A stretch of DNA of 10,206 nucleotides from Bacilli bacterium. Lineage in GTDB: Bacteria; Bacillota_I; Bacilli_A; RF39; UBA660. The notes under the pieces were generated by a model that was not told where the DNA came from, did not search any database, and saw nothing but the letters and a program-made list of their open reading frames with translations. A program made the position numbers and the translations under genes. Shown here one piece after another: positions 1-5,257 of the stretch (the stretch's first letter is position 1; every line of letters starts with the position of its first letter). The DNA lies in NCBI GenBank assembly GCA_024693165.1, contig JAILLM010000174.1:1-10206 (forward strand). Direction: 5' to 3'.

Positions 1-10
1 GTAAACTCTA

Positions 11-49
11 TTGTATCGTCTTTGTTTTTTTTGTTATATTATTGATAAT
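11..49 (+). promoter_or_regulatory. Probable promoter of the first head/tail gene
   Basis: Two overlapping readings are possible: TTGTAT (11-16) with an 18-nt spacer to TATATT (35-40), or TTTGTT (21-26) with a 17-nt spacer to GATAAT (44-49). The second -10 sits in an ATTGATAAT context that resembles the ATTGATATAAT and TTTGATATAAT of the two paralogous genes downstream. A ribosome binding site GAGGTG at 51-56 lies 8 nt before the ATG at 65. The -35 is weak in either reading. Confidence 0.5.
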
Positions 50-64
50 AGAGGTGAATAGACA

Positions 65-1627
65 ATGAACGAAGTAGCATATTATGATAAGACTGAATCT
101 AATTTAGAAAAGAGTCCTAAAACATTTAATGATTTTACTTATGATAATGAAGAAAATGGCGGTGTTTTAAATAAATTTAGTGAGATTGGTGATAAAATAA
201 AATCAATTAAAACTGATATCTCTAATTTAAATACTGAATATGGTAATATTATAAAAAAATATGAAGCATTTTCTAATTTTGAAACTGCTATGAATTCTAT
301 TGTTAATACAATGTCTACTCGTATTGATAATATAAATACTTGTTATAATAATATTTTAAGTACAGCTCAACAAGCAGTAAAAGATCATGTGGCATCTGAT
401 AAAACTTTAATTGATGATTTAGATTCTATTAATGCTTTATTAGCTGGTAAGACAGGTCTTGAAGCTGGTTTAAATAATACTGGTAATAATGCTCCTTTAT
501 CTAATAAAGCAATTAGTGATTTAGAGTTTAAAAATTCTCATGGTGGAGTTTCACAAGAAGAATGGAATCGTATGTCAGATTCACAAAAACAAGAAATTTT
601 AAAAGAACAAGCTGCTCAAGAAGGTGGAAAGATTACTGATCAAAATGAAACTGCTGTTGAAGATAAATATTCAATGTCTAGTGATTTAGATAAAGTTGCT
701 GATGAAATTATCCAAGGTAAATATGGTAATGGTGAAGATCGTTATGCTGAACTTGAAAAACAAGGTTACAATTTAAGAGATAAATATGATGAAAATGGTA
801 ACTTAATTGAAAGAGGAGTTCAAGATATCGTTAATGAAAAAATGAATGGTACTTATGATCCTAATAAGACTCCAACTAACACATCTAATGAAGCAGGTTA
901 TAGAAGCACTACTTCTTCTAATGCTGAAGCTCAAGCTGCTGTAAATGCAGCACAAGAAAGAGGAAAAGCACAAACTGAGTATTATCAAAATCAACAAGCT
1001 CAAGCTGCTGTTAATGCTGCGCAAGAAAGAGGAAAAGCACAAACTGAGTATTATCAAAATCAACAAGAACAACAAGCCGAGGCTGCTAAACAACAAGCAA
1101 TGGCTAATTCTTATAGCACAAATTACCAAAGCCCTCAACGTATGAATGAAGCTGGATGGGGTGCTTCTGGTACTACAAATTATAAAGCACCTACAAATAA
1201 TTCTAATTCACAACAATCTAGTAGTAATTCAACACCATCATATTCAGCTAGTAACTATGCTAGTGGAAATAGTACTAGTTCTACTGGTTCTACATATGCT
1301 GCTAACTATGGTGGTAGTGCTGCTCCAGCTGCAAGTACATCAACTTCAACAACACAACAATCTAGTAGTAATTCAACACCATCATATTCAGCTAGTAACT
1401 ATGCTAGTGGAAATAGTACTAGTTCTACTGGTTCTACATATGCTGCTAACTACGGTGGTAGTGCTGCTCCAGCTGCAAGTACATCAACAGTAGGAGAAAA
1501 TGCAATTCCTACTCAACAAGAGTTAGTTGATGCTAATGCTGCTATTTCATCTGGTAATAGTAGTACGTCAACTACATCTAGTAATGAATCTGGAGTTTAT
1601 AATTTACCTTCTGATCCAGCTGAATAG
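65..1627 (+). CDS. Wall-associated helical-head protein with repetitive S/T/N/Q-rich tail
   Basis: Function unknown; probably a surface or secreted protein. Residues 1-130 form a helical, coiled-coil-like head homologous to the next two genes, sharing a LEK-P-T-F-FTYD start and an NKF motif. No signal peptide or membrane segment is visible. Residues 210-261 resemble a Cpl-7/CW_7 cell-wall-binding motif (DEIIQGKYGNGEDRYAEL, then GVQDIVNEKMNG), interrupted by about 15 extra residues. An EAGYR linker follows, then a 23-residue Ala/Gln-rich unit twice (289-334) and a 48-residue-period Ser/Thr/Asn/Tyr/Gly unit twice (383-475). No LPXTG anchor is seen at the C terminus, which ends SDPAE. The start is supported by GAGGTG 8 nt upstream. 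The gene has its own terminator, so it is likely monocistronic. Wall localisation is inferred from the CW_7-like motif; the tail may be a spacer or adhesive region. Confidence 0.75.
   Translation: MNEVAYYDKTESNLEKSPKTFNDFTYDNEENGGVLNKFSEIGDKIKSIKTDISNLNTEYGNIIKKYEAFSNFETAMNSIVNTMSTRIDNINTCYNNILSTAQQAVKDHVASDKTLIDDLDSINALLAGKTGLEAGLNNTGNNAPLSNKAISDLEFKNSHGGVSQEEWNRMSDSQKQEILKEQAAQEGGKITDQNETAVEDKYSMSSDLDKVADEIIQGKYGNGEDRYAELEKQGYNLRDKYDENGNLIERGVQDIVNEKMNGTYDPNKTPTNTSNEAGYRSTTSSNAEAQAAVNAAQERGKAQTEYYQNQQAQAAVNAAQERGKAQTEYYQNQQEQQAEAAKQQAMANSYSTNYQSPQRMNEAGWGASGTTNYKAPTNNSNSQQSSSNSTPSYSASNYASGNSTSSTGSTYAANYGGSAAPAASTSTSTTQQSSSNSTPSYSASNYASGNSTSSTGSTYAANYGGSAAPAASTSTVGENAIPTQQELVDANAAISSGNSSTSTTSSNESGVYNLPSDPAE
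929..1066 (+). repeat. Two tandem 69-bp in-frame repeats
   Basis: Copies at 929-997 and 998-1066 encode 23-residue units beginning AQAAVNAAQERGKAQTEYYQ. They differ only at a few synonymous bases near the front. The unit is Ala/Gln-rich and probably helical. It lies inside the first gene and the 69-bp period keeps frame. Confidence 0.95.
1211..1489 (+). repeat. Two tandem 144-bp-period in-frame repeats
   Basis: Copies at 1211-1345 and 1355-1489 are identical except for one base by eye (TAT versus TAC for a tyrosine), with a 9-bp junction between them. They encode a Ser/Thr/Asn/Gly/Tyr-rich, probably disordered unit. The near identity indicates a recent duplication or ongoing homogenisation, so copy number may vary between strains. 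Confidence 0.95.
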
Positions 1628-1634
1628 TTTAATT

Positions 1635-1668
1635 AACACGAAATATTATTTATTTCGTGTTTTTATTT
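1635..1668 (+). terminator. Intrinsic terminator of the first gene
   Basis: An 11-bp perfect stem pairs AACACGAAATA (1635-1645) with TATTTCGTGTT (1651-1661) around a TTATT loop, followed by a T-rich run. It begins 7 nt after the stop codon. Confidence 0.88.
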
Positions 1669-1669
1669 C

Positions 1670-1901
1670 GGTGTTCCTCCATCAAAAATACATAAAAATA
1701 CATATATTACCGCTGAAGATGGTTTAAAATTGCCTGATGGAGGTATTATTAATCCGGTATTTAAAGAAATAAATTCTAATATTTTATCTGGTGAAGTAGT
1801 AAGTAATATGGGAAAAATCTTTTACTGATCATAATTTTGCTGTAAGTGGTGGTACAACTGGTGGTGAGATTACTTTTCGTAATTATTTAGAAAAAAAATA
1901 A
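1670..1901 (+). pseudogene. Orphan frameshifted C-terminal gene fragment
   Basis: This is a stretch of coding character without a start, promoter or ribosome binding site. One frame from 1670 reads GVPPSKIHKNTYITAEDGLK and on through LPDGGIINPVFKEINSN to a TGA just after 1811-1825. A +1 shift at the GGAAAAATC run (about 1811-1817) lets it continue as EKSFTDHNFAVSGGTTGGEI, ending in RNYLEKK and TAA at 1899-1901. A weak hairpin plus T-run follows, as expected for the original end of a gene. It lies between two members of the head/tail family, so it may be the residual tail of a lost member. The tail resembles no domain I recognise. A sequencing indel could create the frameshift, but the missing 5' part would remain unexplained. 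Confidence 0.6.
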
Positions 1902-1904
1902 ATA

Positions 1905-1926
1905 GACTGTTTACAGTTCATTTTTT
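1905..1926 (+). terminator. Weak terminator of the orphan fragment
   Basis: A short stem pairs GACTG (1905-1909) with CAGTT (1914-1918), including one G-U pair, and is followed by TTTTTT at 1921-1926. The stem is weak. Its position directly after the TAA at 1899-1901 is the main support. Confidence 0.4.
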
Positions 1927-1934
1927 GTTTATAT

Positions 1935-1962
1935 TTTAAATACTATTAATGATTGATATAAT
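1935..1962 (+). promoter_or_regulatory. Promoter of the SleB-type head/tail gene
   Basis: TTTAAA (1935-1940), a 16-nt spacer and TATAAT (1957-1962). The -10 is preceded by TGA, which makes an extended -10 (TGN-TATAAT). The arrangement is repeated almost identically before the next gene. The ribosome binding site GGGAGG (1969-1974) sits 8 nt before the ATG at 1983. Confidence 0.75.
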
Positions 1963-1982
1963 TACAATGGGAGGCTGGTAAT

Positions 1983-2591
1983 ATGGCGATTACATATAAT
2001 TCGCAAGAAGCAAAATTAGAAAAGAAACCTACTACTTATCAAGGATTTACATATGATACTGAAACTGATAGTGGTTGTATAAATAAGTTTGAAGAAGTTA
2101 GTAAACTTATATTAGATGTTTCTAACGATGTTGAAGAATTAGGTAATAAATATACTTCATTACAAGCTAAGTATGATAATTTTACGGATTTTAATGATAA
2201 AATGAATTCTAATAAGAATTCTTTAAGAAATTCTGTTGATAATATAAAAAAAGGTTTTGATAGTATTACTCAAAATCTTAATAAACAAGTTACTGCATTA
2301 CAAGCAAACGATGCTTCGTTAATGACTGATTTAGAATCTATTGCTAAACTTATTTCTAATAGTAAAGATCAAGATAAAACTATTAGTGATTCAAGAAATA
2401 AAAATGATGGTAGTAGTTCAAGTTCAGGTAAGAGTGATGAAGATAAAGCAAAAGCAGTTGATGATGTAATAAAGGGTAAATATGGTTCTGGTGATGAAAG
2501 AAAAGAAGCTTTAAGAAAAGATGGTTTTGATCCAGATGAAATTCAAAAGATGGTAAATAATAAACTTAATGGTGGAGGTTCATCATCTAGT
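1983..2591 (+). repeat. Long direct repeat, copy 1 (shared head)
   Basis: About 609 bp nearly identical to 3174-3782 at a fixed offset of 1191 bp. It encodes the head plus the wall-binding motif. Similarity stops at the Gly/Ser run, where the two proteins' linkers and tails diverge. Recombination between the copies would delete 1191 bp and join this head to the other tail. Confidence 0.92.
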
Positions 2592-3086
2592 GGTAGTAGT
2601 GAAACTCCTACAAATGGATCTGGTCAAGAAGGAACTACTCAACCAACACCAGAACCAACTGCTCCAAGTGAAAGACCTGATACACCAAAAGATACAACAG
2701 TTAGTCCTGATGCTGGATTCGTACCTGCGATGGGAGATCAATTAGAAACTGTTTATAAAATAATTGCTGCTGAAGGTGGTAGTACAAATCCTGCTGAAGC
2801 AGTTAATATTGCAGCTACTATGATTAATAGAGCTCGAAAAGGTGGTTATGGTGGAGGTAATAATATTTATGGTATTGCTACTGCTGAAGATCAATATGTT
2901 GTATATCAAAATGGTGATTATGCTAGTGCATCATTATCACCTGAGTCTAGAGTTGCTGTAGAACAATTATTTGCTAGTTGTAGTCAAGGTGGTCCTACAC
3001 CTCATGATTATACTAGTTTTAGATCTAATGGTTCTGAGAAATATGGTGGAACAATTCTTGAACCAGGAGGAAATAGATATAAATAA
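1983..3086 (+). CDS. Head/tail family protein with CW_7-like motif and SleB-type hydrolase tail
   Basis: Probable peptidoglycan hydrolase acting outside the membrane. Residues 1-125 are the helical head shared with the neighbouring genes, without a signal peptide. A Ser/Lys/Asp-rich linker leads to residues 158-196, which match the Cpl-7/CW_7 wall-binding pattern (VDDVIKGKYGSGDERKEALR, then EIQKMVNNKLNG). A Pro/Thr/Glu-rich linker follows. Residues 253-367 look like a SleB/Hydrolase_2 domain: IIAAEGGSTNPAEAVNIAAT, MINRARKGG and NNIYGIA follow the family order, and E264 is the likely catalytic glutamate. The canonical family is a spore-cortex or wall lytic enzyme, and this tail is close to the usual domain length. 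The start is fixed by a strong GGGAGG. The first ~200 residues are about 95% identical (10 differences by hand count) to the next gene. The export route is not evident; type VII secretion is one possibility. Confidence 0.8.
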   Translation: MAITYNSQEAKLEKKPTTYQGFTYDTETDSGCINKFEEVSKLILDVSNDVEELGNKYTSLQAKYDNFTDFNDKMNSNKNSLRNSVDNIKKGFDSITQNLNKQVTALQANDASLMTDLESIAKLISNSKDQDKTISDSRNKNDGSSSSSGKSDEDKAKAVDDVIKGKYGSGDERKEALRKDGFDPDEIQKMVNNKLNGGGSSSSGSSETPTNGSGQEGTTQPTPEPTAPSERPDTPKDTTVSPDAGFVPAMGDQLETVYKIIAAEGGSTNPAEAVNIAATMINRARKGGYGGGNNIYGIATAEDQYVVYQNGDYASASLSPESRVAVEQLFASCSQGGPTPHDYTSFRSNGSEKYGGTILEPGGNRYK

Positions 3087-3114
3087 AAAGAAATCATTTA
3101 GTTTCTTTTTGTTT
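3085..3114 (+). terminator. Terminator of the SleB-type gene
   Basis: A 9-bp A/T-rich stem pairs AAAAAGAAA (3085-3093) with TTTCTTTTT (3102-3110) around an 8-nt loop, then GTTTTG. It overlaps the TAA stop. The stem has little GC but is perfect. Confidence 0.65.
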
Positions 3115-3122
3115 TGTCTTTC

Positions 3123-3150
3123 TTTAAATATTTTAATTATTTGATATAAT
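3123..3150 (+). promoter_or_regulatory. Promoter of the third head/tail gene
   Basis: TTTAAA (3123-3128), a 16-nt spacer and TATAAT (3145-3150) with a TGA extended -10, the same architecture as at 1935-1962. Ribosome binding site GAGGAGG (3158-3164) lies 9 nt before the ATG at 3174. The duplication therefore included promoter and leader, so the paralogs are probably co-regulated. Confidence 0.75.
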
Positions 3151-3173
3151 TATTATAGAGGAGGTTTAAAATT

Positions 3174-3782
3174 ATGGCTATTACATATAATTCGCAAGAA
3201 GCAAAATTAGAAAAGAAACCTACCACTTATCAAGGGTTTACATATGATACTGAAACTAATGGTGGTTGTTTAAATAAGTTTGAAGAAGTTAGTAAACTTA
3301 TATTAAAGGTTTCTAACGATGTTGAAGAAATAGGTAATAAATATACTTCATTACAAGCTAAGTATGATGATTTTACGGATTTTAATGATAAAATGAATTC
3401 TAATAAGAATTCTTTGAGAAATTCTGTTGATAATATAAAAAAAGGTTTTGATAGTATTACTCAAAATCTAAATAAACAAGTTACTGCATTACAAGCAAAT
3501 GATGCTTCGTTAATGTCTGATTTAGAATCTATTGCTAAACTTATTTCTAATAGTAAAGATCAAGATAAAACTATTAGTGATTCAAGAAATAAAAATGATG
3601 GTAGCAGTTCAAGTTCAGGTAAGAGTGATGAAGATAAAGCAAAAGCAGTTGATGATGTAATAAATGGTAAATATGGTTCTGGTGATGAAAGAAAAGAAGC
3701 TTTAAGAAAAGCTGGTTTTGATCCAGATGAAATTCAAAAGATGGTAAATGATAAACTTAATGGTGGAGGTTCATCGTCTAAT
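3174..3782 (+). repeat. Long direct repeat, copy 2 (shared head)
   Basis: Second copy of the ~609-bp head-encoding repeat (first at 1983-2591). Both copies are intact open frames. The promoter and leader regions upstream are also alike but more diverged, apart from the -35, the extended -10 and the ribosome binding site. Confidence 0.92.
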
Positions 3783-4229
3783 AGTGGAAAAACTGAAACT
3801 AATTCAGGTGAATCATCTCAAAGCGAAAGACCTGAAGAACCAAAAGATACGAGTGAAAATAACGATGCTGGATATAGAACTGGAACTAATGGAGTTCCTG
3901 CCGTTGATGAAAATGGTTTAATTGTTACGCAACAAAGTCAAGCCGGACAAGATGTTATTAATAAGCTATTTGCTGAAATTCCTACACATTCAAATGGAAC
4001 ACATAGTGCAGAATTAGATGCTATGATTGATAATTTATCGGCTGAAGAGTGTGCTTGGGTTTTAACAAGAATTGAAAATGAGGGATTTGGTCAAACAGGT
4101 GGTGGTTATAGCACTGCAACTCCAGAAGCTCATCAAGCATTTATTGAAGATCAATTATATGGTAGATTTGGTGGAGATATTCATAATCTACTAAAAGCTT
4201 GGGGAACATATACATACACTGGTTATTAG
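3174..4229 (+). CDS. Head/tail family protein with CW_7-like motif and unassigned C-terminal domain
   Basis: Paralog of the preceding gene. Residues 1-198 are the same helical head and CW_7-like wall-binding segment (VDDVINGKYGSGDERKEALR, then EIQKMVNDKLNG), with only about ten substitutions. A short linker ending in PKDTSENNDAGYR is also recognisable in the preceding gene. The tail, residues 255-351, is completely different and I cannot assign it. It has a helical start (AGQDVINKLFAEIP), the stretch AEECAWVLTRIENEGFGQTG, and an aromatic/Gly-rich end (LLKAWGTYTYTGY). The context of a wall-bound sister hydrolase suggests an enzyme or effector acting on the envelope, and the acidic ENEG could be catalytic, but this is guesswork. 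No signal peptide is seen. The start is fixed by GAGGAGG. The gene converges on the minus-strand repeat gene and shares its terminator. Confidence 0.78.
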   Translation: MAITYNSQEAKLEKKPTTYQGFTYDTETNGGCLNKFEEVSKLILKVSNDVEEIGNKYTSLQAKYDDFTDFNDKMNSNKNSLRNSVDNIKKGFDSITQNLNKQVTALQANDASLMSDLESIAKLISNSKDQDKTISDSRNKNDGSSSSSGKSDEDKAKAVDDVINGKYGSGDERKEALRKAGFDPDEIQKMVNDKLNGGGSSSNSGKTETNSGESSQSERPEEPKDTSENNDAGYRTGTNGVPAVDENGLIVTQQSQAGQDVINKLFAEIPTHSNGTHSAELDAMIDNLSAEECAWVLTRIENEGFGQTGGGYSTATPEAHQAFIEDQLYGRFGGDIHNLLKAWGTYTYTGY

Positions 4230-4237
4230 AACAAAAT

Positions 4238-4265
4238 AAAAACTCAACAAATGTTGAGTTTTTTT
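4238..4265. terminator. Bidirectional terminator between convergent genes
   Basis: A 10-bp perfect stem pairs AAAAACTCAA (4238-4247) with TTGAGTTTTT (4254-4263) around CAAATG. It has a T-run on the plus side and an A-run preceding it that gives U's on the minus transcript. It lies between the stop at 4229 and the minus-strand stop at 4267-4269, so it can serve both genes. Confidence 0.88.
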
Positions 4266-4266
4266 A

Positions 4267-5142
4267 TTATTCAGTAACGTCTATTCTAATGTTTACTGGA
4301 TCCTCATCTAAAACTATTTTGCTATTTGAAGTATTTACTTCTTCATTAATAGTAAATGTATTTCCATCACTTTCAATATTGAACTTTGGTTCTTCATCTA
4401 ATGTGATTACTTTTTCTTGTTCACTATTCATATTTCTTAAAATATCTCTAATTCTTTGAATAGAATCAACAACTTCTTCGTTAGATTTATTTTCTTCTTC
4501 ATCATCTAAATGGAAAATTGGATCTTCATCTAGTGAGAATGCATTACCAGTAGTTCCTAAATTAAATATTGGATCTTCTGATAAAACTATTACTTTATTT
4601 GATACCAATGTATTTCCAATTGGATCTTCATCTAAGATTATTTTTCTTCCTGTTTTTGTCATAATAGAGATAGGGTCTTCATCAAGAACAATTTTATTTC
4701 CTAATTCGAATTTAGGATCTTCATCTAATACTATTTTCTTTCCAGTATTATCTATATAGAATACAGGGTCTGAATCAAGTACTATCTTCTTTCCAGATTT
4801 AGTTTCAATTATTACTGGATCTTCATCAGTTACAAATGCGCCAACATCTCCTTCATATGCATAAGCACCATTTGCTTGTACATCATCCATTGGATCTTCA
4901 TTTAATACAATTTTAATTCCAGTATTATTTAATAATTGAGCTTTTTCATCTATTTTATCTTCAATTTCATTCTTGAATGTTAGAATTCCATTTAATAATA
5001 CATCATAATGTAGACTAGCTATTTTAATTTTTTCTTTTTCTTGATCGTCTTTGGCGTGTTCTTGTTCTTTGTTCCCTTCATCTATGATGGCTAATCTAGC
5101 ATCGTTTATAATAGAATATATCTTATCTAGATATTCTTTCAT
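4267..5142 (-). CDS. Acidic protein with about eleven IVLDEDP repeats
   Basis: Function unknown. Residues 1-70 are charged and helical (MKEYLDKIYSIINDARLAII and on), with no signal peptide or membrane segment, so the protein is probably cytoplasmic. From residue 74 to 286 a degenerate motif recurs about eleven times at irregular 12-40 residue spacing, with core [TG]-x-K-[IV]-[IV]-L-[DN]-E-D-P-[IVK]-F. Examples are TGKKIVLDEDPKF, NKIVLDEDPIS, RKIILDEDPIG and SKIVLDEDPVN. A charged helical segment (DDEEENKSNEEVVDSIQRIR) interrupts the repeats near 213-240. I see no cysteine or tryptophan. The alternating hydrophobic/acidic pattern suggests short beta strands with acidic turns; this is inference. 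The start at 5142 is supported by AGAGGG at 5149-5154, 6 nt upstream, and by a good promoter. The gene is divergent from the metallopeptidase gene and convergent with the third head/tail gene. Confidence 0.85.
   Translation of the reverse strand: MKEYLDKIYSIINDARLAIIDEGNKEQEHAKDDQEKEKIKIASLHYDVLLNGILTFKNEIEDKIDEKAQLLNNTGIKIVLNEDPMDDVQANGAYAYEGDVGAFVTDEDPVIIETKSGKKIVLDSDPVFYIDNTGKKIVLDEDPKFELGNKIVLDEDPISIMTKTGRKIILDEDPIGNTLVSNKVIVLSEDPIFNLGTTGNAFSLDEDPIFHLDDEEENKSNEEVVDSIQRIRDILRNMNSEQEKVITLDEEPKFNIESDGNTFTINEEVNTSNSKIVLDEDPVNIRIDVTE
4285..4923 (-). repeat. Degenerate protein-level repeat array (EDP repeats)
   Basis: On the minus strand this segment encodes the roughly eleven IVLDEDP-type units. 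On the plus strand they appear as recurring GGATCTTCATC/TAA words. Spacing is irregular and copies are diverged, so this is an old coding repeat and not a recent tandem duplication or a CRISPR array. Confidence 0.85.
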
Positions 5143-5166
5143 AATTATCCCTCTATTCTTTTCTTA

Positions 5167-5195
5167 ATTTTACCAAGTTAATATAAAAATGTAAA
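5167..5195 (-). promoter_or_regulatory. Promoter of the EDP-repeat gene
   Basis: Read on the minus strand: TTTACA (5195-5190), a 17-nt spacer and TAAAAT (5172-5167). Spacing is ideal and each box is one mismatch from consensus. The predicted transcript start is about 15-20 nt upstream of the start codon. Confidence 0.75.
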
Positions 5196-5210
5196 TGCAC
5201 CTTACTTTTT

Positions 5211-5240
5211 TTATTTGGAAAAGTGAGAATATATTATAAT
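5211..5240 (+). promoter_or_regulatory. Probable promoter of the metallopeptidase gene
   Basis: A perfect TATAAT lies at 5235-5240. The best -35 is a weak TTATTT (5211-5216) with an 18-nt spacer. An imperfect inverted repeat (CTTACTTTT and AAAAGTGAG, about 5201-5227) lies in the same stretch and could be an operator, but it is too A/T-rich to be sure. Ribosome binding site AGGGTGA (5247-5253) is close to the ATG at 5258. Confidence 0.5.
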
Positions 5241-5257
5241 TATTGTAGGGTGATTTT

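Noticed and set aside
803..1138. Minus-strand open frame opposite the first gene
   Set aside because: It lies antisense to the repetitive coding region; its Leu/Ile/Ser-rich composition is the mirror of the Gln/Ala/Asn codons. No ribosome binding site or promoter is seen.
945..1493. Plus-strand alternative-frame open frames over the repeats
   Set aside because: They exist because repeat units of length divisible by three lack stops in the second frame. The protein-level repeats and ribosome binding site support only the main frame.
1811..1830. TGA read as tryptophan (Mycoplasma code) rescuing the orphan fragment
   Set aside because: Reading TGA through gives only one more sense codon before TAA, and all recognised tryptophans in the window are TGG, with no in-frame TGA in the long genes.
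4199..4459. Plus-strand open frame across the terminator into the EDP-repeat gene
   Set aside because: It runs through a strong bidirectional terminator and antisense to a well-supported gene, with no ribosome binding site.
4285..4923. CRISPR-like array (recurring GGATCTTCATC words)
   Set aside because: Spacing is irregular, copies are degenerate and the pattern is explained by the EDP codons on the minus strand.
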